From positions 1 through 63,611 of the forward strand of contig JAFXPE010000041.1 in NCBI GenBank assembly GCA_017528205.1: a stretch of 63,611 nucleotides of DNA, written 5' to 3'. The position numbers were made by a program, and so were the translations under genes. The DNA comes from Alphaproteobacteria bacterium. Its GTDB lineage: Bacteria > Pseudomonadota > Alphaproteobacteria > RF32 > CAG-239. Positions 36,227-44,742 of this stretch are shown piece by piece. Under the pieces are notes generated by a model. That model was not told where the DNA came from, made no database searches, and saw nothing but the letters and a program-made list of their open reading frames with translations. The number at the start of each line of letters is the position of its first letter. Within the stretch, counting starts at the first letter, position 1.

Positions 36227-36981
36227 TTTCTTTTCTCCCCTCGGGTTAAAAACTCATAAACCGCTTCGTTCGGCGGATTTTTCAACAATTCTTTCGGATT
36301 GCCTTTTGCCATAATGGTTTTGGTGGCAGCATCCAAAAATATAGAGTTATTGCCAATGGCAAATATAGAAGCCAATTCATGCGTAACCACCACAATGGTG
36401 GTGCCCAAACTGCGGTTAAGCTCAATGATTAAATCGTCAAGGTTGCGTGAGCTTATCGGGTCCAATCCGGCAGACGGCTCGTCAAAATACACAATATCCG
36501 GATCAAGCGCCAAGGCACGAGCTAAGCCGGCGCGTTTCTTCATGCCGCCGCTGATTTCGGAAGGGTAAAAATCGTCAAAACCTTTAAGCCCGACCAAGGC
36601 TAGTTTTAAGGCGGCCAATTCACGCATGGTTTGCGGCGAATAATCGGAATATTGCTGTAACGGCAACATAATATTTTCCGCCAAAGTCATTGAACTGAAA
36701 AGCGCTCCGCTTTGATATAAAATTCCGGACTTTTCGCGAATTTCCTGCACCTTGTCAGCCGGTGCCGCGGCAATATCCACCCCGTTAATCATCACCGAAC
36801 CTTTGAGCGGCGGAATAAGACCGGTCAATACGCGTAACATACTGCTTTTGCCGCAGCCACTGCCGCCCATAATGATAAAAATATCGCCTTTATTCACCTG
36901 ATAATCGGCATCATGCAACAACACATAATCACCGTATCCGACAGACAGATTTTTTGCCTCTATAACCGTCTCTTTACTCAT
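36223..36981 (-). CDS. mlaF: Phospholipid-transport ABC ATPase MlaF-like
   Basis: The 252-residue ATPase has Walker A GGSGCGKSS, Q-loop GILYQSGALFSSM, signature SEISGGMKKRAGLARAL, Walker B DIVYFDEPSAGLDP and H-loop VTHELAS. ISGGMKKRAGLARA is typical of MlaF. It powers the MlaE permease. The ATG at 36981 overlaps the mlaE stop (ATGA). The frame extends 18 codons further up inside mlaE, but that part is not conserved. Confidence 0.95.
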   Translation of the reverse strand: MSKETVIEAKNLSVGYGDYVLLHDADYQVNKGDIFIIMGGSGCGKSSMLRVLTGLIPPLKGSVMINGVDIAAAPADKVQEIREKSGILYQSGALFSSMTLAENIMLPLQQYSDYSPQTMRELAALKLALVGLKGFDDFYPSEISGGMKKRAGLARALALDPDIVYFDEPSAGLDPISSRNLDDLIIELNRSLGTTIVVVTHELASIFAIGNNSIFLDAATKTIMAKGNPKELLKNPPNEAVYEFLTRGEKRK

Positions 36982-38105
36982 ATGCCAAGCTCCATACAAA
37001 TTACGGTAATAATGCCGGTTGCCACAATCATCCAAACAATAGCTCTAACCACAGACTGTGTTGTTGCCACGCCCACGCTGTCGGCGTTGCGGCCGCAATT
37101 TAAACCGCTGAAACAACCGCAAATGGCAATAATAAAACCAAAGCAAAAGCCGTGAAACACTCCAACCAAAAAGTTTTTGAGTGTAAAGGCCTTAAAGGCA
37201 TATTTCCAATACTCCTGATACGGCAAATCCATCATAAACACGCCGACAAATGCTCCGCCGACCATTCCCATAAAATCTGCCAACATTGTCAATATCGGCA
37301 TAGATATCAACAACGACAATAAGCGCGGCAACACCAAAAAATCGACCTTTGACATGCCCATGGTTTGCAAGGCATCAAGTTCTTCATTTACCTGCATAGT
37401 GCCGATGGTGGCGGCGTATGATGAACCGGTGCGGCCGGCCATAATAATCCCGACCATAATAGCGCCCATAATCCGGCACATACCGATTGTCACCAAACTA
37501 GCCACATAAATTTGCGCTCCGAAAGTTTCCAATTGAACGGCCCCGACAAACGCCAGAATTAAACCGACCAAAAAGCTGATAAGTGCCACAATAGTAATTG
37601 CTTTTGGACCGCAATCTTCCAACGCGGCGCAAAAGTCGCTGTACCGCATAATGGAACGAAACGTAAAGAATCGGCCGATGGCGCCGCAGGTTTGTCCCAA
37701 AAAGGTCATAACGTCGGAAGTTTTTTGCAAAATATCCAGAGTTGTTTTGCCCAAATTTTCAATAAACGGCAATTTCTTGCCGCCGCCGTGTGTCGGTTTG
37801 CGATCTACCGCATAGGCTAAATTGATTAAATCTTGCACATTTTGCGGTAGGCCTTTAATATCATAAGAAATGTTTTTTTGCTGAGCCATGCCGACCGCCC
37901 CGTAAAGCACGGTCAAAAAGGAAGAATCCCACTGTTCAAGATTGTCGGCCGTAAATTTGACGGAGGTTACATCCGCGGCCATGCGGCCTTGCAAGTCGTC
38001 TAAAAAGGCGGCGCTGTCGAAATTTAAAATAGAACCGGCGGCAATGAGGTGTAATTCATTGCCGGAAGAAAAAACCGTAATGTTATTTTCCGTCTTTTTC
38101 TGCAT
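36978..38105 (-). CDS. mlaE: STAS-MlaE fusion permease
   Basis: The 375-residue protein has a STAS-like N-terminal domain (about 1-100, with LQGRMAADVTSVKFTADNLEQWDSS then FLTVLYGAVG) fused to a MlaE permease (about 115-375). The permease carries GRTGSSYAATIGTMQVNEE and ELDALQTMGMSKVDFLVLPR, both family hallmarks. In E. coli the STAS part is the separate protein MlaB; fused forms are common in alphaproteobacteria. It is the membrane channel of a phospholipid transporter. The N terminus overlaps yacG by 23 bases. Confidence 0.94.
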   Translation of the reverse strand: MQKKTENNITVFSSGNELHLIAAGSILNFDSAAFLDDLQGRMAADVTSVKFTADNLEQWDSSFLTVLYGAVGMAQQKNISYDIKGLPQNVQDLINLAYAVDRKPTHGGGKKLPFIENLGKTTLDILQKTSDVMTFLGQTCGAIGRFFTFRSIMRYSDFCAALEDCGPKAITIVALISFLVGLILAFVGAVQLETFGAQIYVASLVTIGMCRIMGAIMVGIIMAGRTGSSYAATIGTMQVNEELDALQTMGMSKVDFLVLPRLLSLLISMPILTMLADFMGMVGGAFVGVFMMDLPYQEYWKYAFKAFTLKNFLVGVFHGFCFGFIIAICGCFSGLNCGRNADSVGVATTQSVVRAIVWMIVATGIITVICMELGI

Positions 38106-38295
38106 TTTCCAGCGCTTCGGCCAACTCCTCAGTTTCTAATTCATCTAAGTCTTCTGACGGCACCGAGTAGCTTCCGTTAAACCAGCGGTTTAAATCTACA
38201 TCGGCGCACCTTTTTGAACAAAAGGGCAAATATTCGTCAGCGACGAACAGTTTGCCGCAAATCGGGCATTTATGAGTTTTAATTACCTCATTCAC
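38083..38295 (-). CDS. yacG: Zinc-binding DNA gyrase inhibitor YacG
   Basis: The 70-residue protein has the four-Cys zinc site CPICGK and FCSKRCADVDLNRWF. An acidic tail (DELETEELAEALENAEKD) follows. YacG binds GyrB and inhibits gyrase in E. coli. It overlaps rng by 4 bases upstream and mlaE downstream. Confidence 0.95.
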   Translation of the reverse strand: MNEVIKTHKCPICGKLFVADEYLPFCSKRCADVDLNRWFNGSYSVPSEDLDELETEELAEALENAEKDGK

Positions 38296-39455
38296 GGCTC
38301 AACCCGTCCCGTGCCGCTGCAAGTAGGGCATTCTACCGTGTATAAATCACGCAAGCTCGGACGACGACGTTGACGCAAAATCTCGATATTTCCGGCGCGG
38401 CTCAGTCCCAACACGCGGCTGTGGCACGCATCGTCCGCCAATTCTTCTTCCAAGCAGTCGATAATGTTTTTCATGAAGCGATATTCCGACGAGCCGGCAA
38501 AGTCAACGATGATTTTGCCGGAAAGATTACGTAAACGAATCTGGCGGGCGATTTCTTTGGCCGCTTCCAAATTCAGGCTGTCGATGTCGCCCACGTTTTT
38601 AAGGCTTCCGCTATCCACGTCAATGGCAACACAAGCTCGAGTTTCTTCAATTTGCAGACTGCCGCCGTTCTTTAACTTAACCGTGCGTTCCAAGGCCTCG
38701 ATAATGGCGTCGTCAACACCGTATTCTTCAAAGCCGTTTCTTTTTTGGGTGACTGTACCGCTAAATGCTGCAGAAATTTCTTCCGCCAATTTAGGGGTAT
38801 CCACCACAATTTCTTTTAAGCTTTCTTTATAGCGACGAATATATTCAAACAACGGATTTTCCTTGGCGTACAACAATGCCGGTGCTGATTCGGTGCGAGC
38901 TTTTTTGCGAATATCTTCATAAACGGCGCGCAGTTGTGTCATTTCTTCAAACAATTGCGGCTCGGTGGCCTCAACCGACATGGTGCGCAAAATCCAGCCT
39001 TCTTGGCCGATGCATTTTTCGCGGACGGCTTTGGCATATTTTTCGGCCTTTTCCACATCTTCTATTTTGCGGGAAAATTCCACATCATATTTGAACGGGC
39101 AATAAACCAGATAGGTGCCGACCAGTTGAATGTTGCGAACCACTTTGGCGCCTTTTTCCGCACGTTTTTCCTGCAAAACCTGAACAACGACGCTTTGTCC
39201 TTCGTTCATATTGGCTTCTTTGAGTGCCGGTTCGTAAGAGTTTAAGAAAGCCTCATGGCCGTCGCCGATATCTACCATAAAACCGTAGCGGTCGTTGGCC
39301 AGATTGATTTTTTTGATGATTTTACCGAGGTAAACATTACCTTCCAAAGCGCGATGCTCGTTATAAATATCTATTTCCGCCAATCCCGCATCGTCAAAAA
39401 CGGCAATTCCGAATGCTTCATCATTTCTGTCATATACTATTTTCTCTGCTTTCAT
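38292..39455 (-). CDS. rng: Ribonuclease G/E family endoribonuclease
   Basis: The 387-residue enzyme is the catalytic core of the RNase E/G family without the long RNase E scaffold. It has the S1-like region (GNVYLGKIIKKI, DIGDGHEAFL), the two catalytic aspartates in CVAIDVDSG and KIIVDFAGSS, and the C-terminal zinc-link CPTCSGTGRV. It matures rRNA and starts mRNA decay. The ATG overlaps the maf stop by 4 bases, and the C terminus overlaps yacG. E. coli RNase G is about 489 residues, so this is a short form. Confidence 0.94.
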   Translation of the reverse strand: MKAEKIVYDRNDEAFGIAVFDDAGLAEIDIYNEHRALEGNVYLGKIIKKINLANDRYGFMVDIGDGHEAFLNSYEPALKEANMNEGQSVVVQVLQEKRAEKGAKVVRNIQLVGTYLVYCPFKYDVEFSRKIEDVEKAEKYAKAVREKCIGQEGWILRTMSVEATEPQLFEEMTQLRAVYEDIRKKARTESAPALLYAKENPLFEYIRRYKESLKEIVVDTPKLAEEISAAFSGTVTQKRNGFEEYGVDDAIIEALERTVKLKNGGSLQIEETRACVAIDVDSGSLKNVGDIDSLNLEAAKEIARQIRLRNLSGKIIVDFAGSSEYRFMKNIIDCLEEELADDACHSRVLGLSRAGNIEILRQRRRPSLRDLYTVECPTCSGTGRVEP

Positions 39456-40036
39456 TTCACTCCTACTCCTTTTAACAAATTCAACGTTTCATACAGCGGC
39501 AAGCCGACAACTCCGGAATACGAACCGATTATTCGGGTAACGTATCCGGCGAGACGTCCCTCTATTTTGTAGCCGCAAACACCTTTCCATTCTCCGCAAG
39601 CCAAATATTCTTCTAAATCCTCTGCCGATAAAACTTTCATGGCAATTTTGGTGGTAACCGTGCGCTGAGATATTTTGCCGCTTTTATCGATAACGCACAC
39701 CGAGCTGATAACCCGATGAGTGCGTCCGGATAAAAGCTTCATATACGCACGCTGTTCTTCAACATCTTTGGCTTTATGTAAAATACGCTGCCCCACAACT
39801 ACCACCGTATCGCACGCCAAAATATTTTCATTTGGGCACAACTGGGCGACGTGTTTGGCTTTTTCCAACGCCATACGTCGCACATAGGGCAGGGGCATTT
39901 CATGGGGTAAACATTCTTCGTTTATATCCGCCGGCTGAATTTTTTTCGGCTCAAAAGCAACCTGCCGCAACAAAGCAATACGTTGCGGCGAGCCTGATGC
40001 TAACACAAAATCTTTTACCAGAGCCGAATTTTGCAT
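39452..40036 (-). CDS. maf: Maf-family nucleoside triphosphate pyrophosphatase
   Basis: The 194-residue protein has FVLASGSPQRIALLRQ, the substrate site ENILACDTVVVVGQRIL, SGRTHRVISSVCV and GYKIEGRLAGYVTRIIGSY. Maf enzymes hydrolyse non-canonical or modified NTPs such as dTTP/UTP analogues. It overlaps rng by 4 bases. Three bases separate it from dksA, so dksA, maf, rng, yacG and the Mla genes may form one long transcript. Confidence 0.95.
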   Translation of the reverse strand: MQNSALVKDFVLASGSPQRIALLRQVAFEPKKIQPADINEECLPHEMPLPYVRRMALEKAKHVAQLCPNENILACDTVVVVGQRILHKAKDVEEQRAYMKLLSGRTHRVISSVCVIDKSGKISQRTVTTKIAMKVLSAEDLEEYLACGEWKGVCGYKIEGRLAGYVTRIIGSYSGVVGLPLYETLNLLKGVGVK

Positions 40037-40039
40037 AAA

Positions 40040-40468
40040 TTATGCGCCGTTGCTGTCATCAAAAGTTTTTTCCAAACGTTCATGGCGCTCTTGCGCTTCA
40101 ATGGACAGCGTGGCCACCGGACGTGCCTCAAGACGGTCAATGCCGATAGGTTCGCCGGTTTCTTCGCAATAACCATAAGAACCGTCTTCAATGCGGTCAA
40201 GCGCTTCATCTATTTTGGTAATAAGTTTACGAATTCTGTCTTTTGTGCGCAAATCCAACGATTTGTCGGTTTCCAAAGAGGCACGGTCAATTTCGTCCGG
40301 CTGGTTTAAACCGCCCTGACGCAAATCATCTAAAGTATCGGTAGATTGCGAAACCAGAGATTTTTTCCAATTTTCCAACTTCTGACGAAAATATTCAAGT
40401 TGCATTTCGTTCATGTATTCTTCGTCAGCTGACGGCTTATAATCCGGCGGTAATACAATAGCTGTCAT
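40040..40468 (-). CDS. dksA: RNA-polymerase-binding protein DksA, one-cysteine type
   Basis: The 142-residue protein has the acidic coiled-coil (about 20-90, ending DRIRKLITKIDEALDRIEDG) and the C-terminal finger region YGYCEETGEPIGIDRLEARP. Only one Cys is present in the finger; four-Cys DksA binds zinc. One-Cys forms are usual in alphaproteobacteria. It modifies transcription initiation with ppGpp. It heads the maf-rng-yacG-mla run. Confidence 0.95.
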   Translation of the reverse strand: MTAIVLPPDYKPSADEEYMNEMQLEYFRQKLENWKKSLVSQSTDTLDDLRQGGLNQPDEIDRASLETDKSLDLRTKDRIRKLITKIDEALDRIEDGSYGYCEETGEPIGIDRLEARPVATLSIEAQERHERLEKTFDDSNGA

Positions 40469-40561
40469 TTTTTATCTCCTTATAAAAGTATCGTTTTACA
40501 ATAATTAACAACAAAAAAACGCAACTTCAACATTTATATATTATTTAATCACACAAAGTTG

Positions 40562-41188
40562 TCAGTTAAATGTCCAAGTTATAGTGTTATTGCGACTATC
40601 TGTGCATTGGCCGTCATTATCTCCGACGCCGGTTAAGGCCGAACGCCGCATCGGCAAGGCACAGGTTGATCCGCTGCATTTACCTTCGTCTAATGTAACC
40701 GCGCCGCCTTCATTGTTTCCGTAGGCAACCCAATACCAATATGTGTCGTTTACTTTAACTGAGAATAAGTCGGCATATTGATTTTTGCGCCAATCTTTCA
40801 TTGCCAGTTCAACACATTGTTTTTTGGATAGTTTTTCGTAGGTTATAACCAGTTTGGTATTCTCATCAGCTGTTGCAACAGTAACTTTTCCACCGAAGGC
40901 ATGATAAATATCTGTACCGACAACCCGATATGTGTTAGGTGCCAGTTCTTTGGCTCCGTCTGCCGTTTTAATTTTATTTACAACTTCGCTGTAATCATAA
41001 TCTATGGCCGAGGCTTTCACCATGGCGTTCACAAGCTCGGTTAATTGCAAGCTGGCCGTGCTGTATTTATGGTTGTCGAATGCGCTGCTGACAATGCGTC
41101 CCATGGCGATAATCACCCCCATAACCACCATCAGGTAGCCCATCATTTCGACCATTGAACGACCATTTTGATTATCTTTGTACATCAT
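40562..41188 (-). CDS. Type IV pilin-like protein (class III signal)
   Basis: The 208-residue protein carries a prepilin-peptidase motif, NGRSMVEMMGYLMVVMGVI: cleavage after Gly, Glu at +5, then the hydrophobic helix (residues about 12-35). A globular C-terminal domain follows (VGTDIYHAFGGKVTVATADE, KQCVELAMKDWRKNQ, a C-terminal Cys pair). SMVEM-type starts are known in PilS-like type IVb pilins of gut bacteria. No pilus assembly gene is in the window. The ATG at 41188 has AGAGGAT upstream; an ATG one codon later is also possible. Confidence 0.82.
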   Translation of the reverse strand: MMYKDNQNGRSMVEMMGYLMVVMGVIIAMGRIVSSAFDNHKYSTASLQLTELVNAMVKASAIDYDYSEVVNKIKTADGAKELAPNTYRVVGTDIYHAFGGKVTVATADENTKLVITYEKLSKKQCVELAMKDWRKNQYADLFSVKVNDTYWYWVAYGNNEGGAVTLDEGKCSGSTCALPMRRSALTGVGDNDGQCTDSRNNTITWTFN

Positions 41189-41317
41189 TGCCTTATCCTC
41201 TTGTTTATTGTAACAGAATACCACAAAAAAACATCATTCACAATAACTTTTATAAAACACTTTATTTTTTTTATAAGACGATTATAATGATGCTGTTAAT
41301 ATGATAAAGGATAATAG

Positions 41318-41878
41318 ATGAAAAAGATTACCATTCTTTTAACATCGGCGTTTTTAGTTGCGGTATTTAAGGTTGATGCCGCCAATGCCGACAGTTATAA
41401 TTACACGCCGTATGTGGGAGCGAATTATACGTTTGAGCGCGCTAACGCTTTCGGAGTGCGTCCGGAACATCATGCCGTCGGGCTGTATGTCGGTTCCGAT
41501 TACAGTAAATATTTCAGCACCGAATTGTTTGCCAACCAAAGCGGACAACATAGAAACCATTTGTCTGATGCAGAGTTGAAAACTTCGTATTATAACTACG
41601 GGTTGGATATTTTGGCTTATCTGCCGCTGTTTGCCGAACAAAAATTTTCGCTGTTGGCAACGGCCGGAATCGGGGAATATGTGTATAAAACCAAATTCAG
41701 TCCGACCGACAGACACAACGAACACGGCCTCGGATATCGCTTTGGCGGCGGTGCCAAATATGCGTGGAACAACCATTGGCAAACACGGTTTATTGCACGT
41801 TATGTCGAATTTGATAAACTGAGCGGTTACAACCATAATATGGAATATTCGCTCAGCATGGAATATCATTTTAATTAA
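41318..41878 (+). CDS. Outer-membrane beta-barrel protein (OmpA/OmpW-like fold)
   Basis: The 186-residue protein has a signal peptide (about residues 1-24, ending NADSYNYTPYVG). It then has eight or so alternating hydrophobic/polar strands and a C-terminal aromatic (MEYHFN), the usual outer-membrane insertion signal. The pattern PYVGANYTF, AVGLYVGSDYSKYFSTELF and LGYRFGGGAKYAWN matches small eight-strand barrels (Pfam PF13505 type). Porin or adhesin functions cannot be told apart. Confidence 0.85.
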   Translation: MKKITILLTSAFLVAVFKVDAANADSYNYTPYVGANYTFERANAFGVRPEHHAVGLYVGSDYSKYFSTELFANQSGQHRNHLSDAELKTSYYNYGLDILAYLPLFAEQKFSLLATAGIGEYVYKTKFSPTDRHNEHGLGYRFGGGAKYAWNNHWQTRFIARYVEFDKLSGYNHNMEYSLSMEYHFN

Positions 41879-41889
41879 GGGAAAAAGTC

Positions 41890-42393
41890 ATGTGGAAAAA
41901 ACTTATTGTTGTTGCGTTGATGTTGGCGTTGTTTGCGTGGAGCTTGACGCTGATTAAAAAACAAAAAACGGAAAACGTTGTCGAAACTCCCGAGGCAGAT
42001 TCCGAGCCGGTGGTGCAGGTGGAAGAAAAATTGCCGGAAACGGTTTACTCCTTTAACGCGCAGAGCGTTACGGCCGAATGTTCGGAAGATGTCAATGATA
42101 TGCTTTGTGCGGTTGAAAATGCGGTAAAATGCACACTTAAGCCGGATTTGGATATTTGCAAAAAATTGCATTTGCCGAACTTTATATTTATGACCGATCC
42201 AACGGTTGAACGCCCGACCGAGATGAATTATAAATTTATCAACAAAAAGGTGTTGCCGAACGGTTCTACCGAAATATATACCGAAAGTTCGTGTAACGGC
42301 GGTTGGTTTGACCTTTGCCAAGGCACCATTATTTATGTTTTGGGACAATCTAACGGCAAGTGGAACGTAAAAGATATTTATGCCATTGAATAA
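41890..42393 (+). CDS. Secreted or membrane-anchored protein, unknown
   Basis: The 167-residue protein has an uncleaved or slowly cleaved N-terminal helix (MWKKLIVVALMLALFAWSLTLI), an acidic linker, and a soluble periplasmic domain with six Cys (AECSEDVNDMLCAVENAVKCTLKPDLDICKKL is split across them). The end is GGWFDLCQGTIIYVLGQ. Disulfides are likely. It follows the beta-barrel by 11 bases, probably in one operon. No family is recognised. Confidence 0.75.
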   Translation: MWKKLIVVALMLALFAWSLTLIKKQKTENVVETPEADSEPVVQVEEKLPETVYSFNAQSVTAECSEDVNDMLCAVENAVKCTLKPDLDICKKLHLPNFIFMTDPTVERPTEMNYKFINKKVLPNGSTEIYTESSCNGGWFDLCQGTIIYVLGQSNGKWNVKDIYAIE

Positions 42394-42421
42394 TAAGGCG
42401 TGAATAATCGCCAAATAAAAG

Positions 42422-42447
42422 TGCCCGAATCCGTCGGGCATTTTTTT
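42422..42447. terminator. Terminator between convergent genes
   Basis: TGCCCGA (42422-42428) pairs with TCGGGCA (42434-42440), then TTTTTTT. It serves the plus-strand secreted-protein gene and probably also the minus-strand operon. Confidence 0.85.
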
Positions 42448-42613
42448 ATTGATTTTGATTGCCGTTAAGGCATTTATCCGGATTTATTCGGCAATATTCC
42501 TGATTGTCTTGGCGGTTATAAAGCTCTTTGCGCTCGTCGCTGAGACGTCCGGCCACAAACATCGAGCAAGAAGAAATCAACAAAATTGCCGTAAGCAACA
42601 GAAGCTTTTGCAT
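42446..42613 (-). CDS. 55-residue lipoprotein
   Basis: A short frame below the usual length cutoff: MQKLLLLTAILLISSC is a lipoprotein signal with lipobox ISSC (Cys16), followed by SMFVAGRLSDERKEL and a short polar end with two Cys (YCRINPDKCLN). A GGGGG-type ribosome site (about 8 bases upstream of the ATG) is present. It lies 10 bases after the membrane-protein gene and shares its operon. Function unknown. Confidence 0.75.
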   Translation of the reverse strand: MQKLLLLTAILLISSCSMFVAGRLSDERKELYNRQDNQEYCRINPDKCLNGNQNQ

Positions 42614-42622
42614 AATAACCCC

Positions 42623-43012
42623 CTATATAATGGACTTCAAACCGATTATAGCCAAACAAATCAGCGCAATTTTTGCGAAAATCGGCCAGATTTTCTTTCC
42701 GTCATACGAGGCGGAGCATTTAAACAGGCCGCGCAACGTTAAGTACATATAAATCAAAAACAGCGTGCTGACGAAAATATGGATAATTAAATTGGTCAAC
42801 ACGCGGCCGTTTCCGGTTAACAATGTAACGAGATGCGAAAAGGTATAAAACAACAAATTTATAGGACAAAGCCTTCCTCCCGGACATATCAAACGCAAAA
42901 CCCCGTTGTGGGTGATTTGCGTAATCAGGCCGAACAAAGAAAATCCCAAAAAACCGAAAAGCCAGAAGGTTATTTTGAGTGAATATTCACCGTTTACCAA
43001 TTTTTTTAACAT
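42623..43012 (-). CDS. Integral membrane protein with four helices, unknown
   Basis: The protein of about 129 residues starts at ATG 43012 (a TTG at 43024 would add four). Helices are seen around ITFWLFGFLGFSLFGLI, LLFYTFSHLVTLL, VLTNLIIHIFVSTLFLIYMYL and IFAKIALICLAIIG. The N terminus MLKKLVNGEYSLK is typical of a family of short proteobacterial membrane proteins I cannot name. It lies between the M49-like gene and the lipoprotein gene. Confidence 0.72.
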   Translation of the reverse strand: MLKKLVNGEYSLKITFWLFGFLGFSLFGLITQITHNGVLRLICPGGRLCPINLLFYTFSHLVTLLTGNGRVLTNLIIHIFVSTLFLIYMYLTLRGLFKCSASYDGKKIWPIFAKIALICLAIIGLKSII

Positions 43013-43026
43013 ATCATCGCCCAAGT

Positions 43027-44742
43027 CTAAAACGCTGTAACAATATCAATATAAGGTTTAATTCCTAAACTTTGTTTAAATTCGGCAATATATTGTGACA
43101 TTTTTCCCCAAGTGGTCCATTTATCAACAAATTCCTTAGCAAACTCCGGCGATTTGGAGAGTTGAACCTCAATGATTTTTTCCAGCAAACTACGCGAGCC
43201 GGATTGCATTTTAGCAAAATCCATATGCAGTTTTTTATCTTTATCAAACCAAAAAGCGCCGTAATCGTGCAGATAGTTGTATTCAATCAGGTCGGCCATA
43301 CGATGCGCTTCGCGGTCTTCCGGAAAAGCAACCATAAAGTGCCGTTTGACAATCCACGTCAAATAAATGGATTTGAGCTGTTCTTCGGTAATGATTCCGG
43401 CCTTAACGTATTCCGGCATCATGGTGGCGGAAATCATATCGGCTTTGTGTTCCTCAATAATGTGATGATAAATGCCCAAGGCCGTTTGATAGGTGCTGTC
43501 CGGTCCCAAAGAGTGCCCGTTTTCGTGTCCGATAACAAACAGGTGATCGGATTCGGAATTATAATATTTATGCAACTCCGGAGCAACCAAGGCTTCCAAA
43601 ATCTTCTTGGTCTTTTTCTTGTCGCCGCTTTGACGCACCTGACGATGATAGACGTTGCGTCTGCCGCCGCCGCGTGCCAAACTCGGCTTATCATTGTTAG
43701 GCAGGTTTTGCGCGGTGGTTATGCCGCCGCGGCACAATGCATAATCGCCGGTTAAGGCCACAATGTCGGCATCTACCATGGTTTGTTTTAAGCCTTTTTT
43801 GCCGCCCACGTTTTGTTCGTATTTATCGCACAACGGCATCAGCGAAGCCAGTTTAAGCATTTCTTCCTTGAATTTGAGTAATAATTCCGTGCCTTCTTGA
43901 TTTACAATGCCGACACGGATGCCGAGCATATCTTTCGGCACCGGATTGATACCGTGTTTAGCGAATCTTGCACACAGCGCTTTATCCGAAAATAGGGTAG
44001 ATGTCAGATGGTCGTCGTAATTTTCGCGACTCAAGGTAAATTCCAGAGGAGTATTTTGCATCTCAGCCCAATGCTTATCGGCCAGCACATCCATTTCCGG
44101 ATTATTTTGCAACAAGGCCTGCGCTTGCCAACCAAGGTAGTCTTTGAACAACTCATCGGTGGTAAAATGAGCGGCGCATTCCAATTCGTTGGCAATTTCT
44201 GAAAATTCTTCGGCAAAATATTCGGTATAGTCAATGGCTTTCAGATATTCACCGTCGCGGCGTACCATAGTGCGTGCGCTTAAAATGTTTTTCACTTCGG
44301 ATATTTTGTTTTCATCGAGCATTTTATTCAAAATTCGCCGCAATTCTTCAGAGCTTAAATCGCTGGGATAAAAGTTACGCCCCTCAAATTGGTGAATGCC
44401 CTCAAAGATTTCAACCGGCTCTTTATCCACGCCGTTTGAGCCGGCCACGCCGTTGAGAGAATTGAACAACTTCAACGCATTGGCGGCATACGGACTTTTT
44501 TCGGCGGCAACTTCAAGCGCTTGTTTTTGCACCAAATTCATCGGGTGGTCCATTTCTAAGGCTACGTCATTCATAATACGCGCCGCGTTTACCAAGTATT
44601 TTAGTGCTTTTTTATCTCCGTCCGAGAGATTTTTGTAGGCTTCGTTTTCTGCGTCGATTAAAACGATTTTCCGCATTTGTTTGCCCACTTTTTGTTTTAA
44701 TTCACCAGCCGAATATTTGAGTGAAAAGCCGTTAATTTTCAT
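43027..44742 (-). CDS. M49-like (dipeptidyl-peptidase III-like) metallopeptidase
   Basis: The 571-residue protein has no signal peptide. Zinc motif: VIGHENGHSLG (His406, Glu407, His410, HEXXH form) with a downstream EEHKAD (Glu430/431) as third ligand, as in DPP III's EExxAE. True DPP III has the longer HELLGH, so this belongs to the M49-like branch that also includes the C-terminal part of plant Nudix-hydrolase 3. The substrate is unknown. The start overlaps the upstream Memo-AMMECR1 gene by 11 bases, and GGAGATAGATT precedes the ATG. Confidence 0.8.
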   Translation of the reverse strand: MKINGFSLKYSAGELKQKVGKQMRKIVLIDAENEAYKNLSDGDKKALKYLVNAARIMNDVALEMDHPMNLVQKQALEVAAEKSPYAANALKLFNSLNGVAGSNGVDKEPVEIFEGIHQFEGRNFYPSDLSSEELRRILNKMLDENKISEVKNILSARTMVRRDGEYLKAIDYTEYFAEEFSEIANELECAAHFTTDELFKDYLGWQAQALLQNNPEMDVLADKHWAEMQNTPLEFTLSRENYDDHLTSTLFSDKALCARFAKHGINPVPKDMLGIRVGIVNQEGTELLLKFKEEMLKLASLMPLCDKYEQNVGGKKGLKQTMVDADIVALTGDYALCRGGITTAQNLPNNDKPSLARGGGRRNVYHRQVRQSGDKKKTKKILEALVAPELHKYYNSESDHLFVIGHENGHSLGPDSTYQTALGIYHHIIEEHKADMISATMMPEYVKAGIITEEQLKSIYLTWIVKRHFMVAFPEDREAHRMADLIEYNYLHDYGAFWFDKDKKLHMDFAKMQSGSRSLLEKIIEVQLSKSPEFAKEFVDKWTTWGKMSQYIAEFKQSLGIKPYIDIVTAF

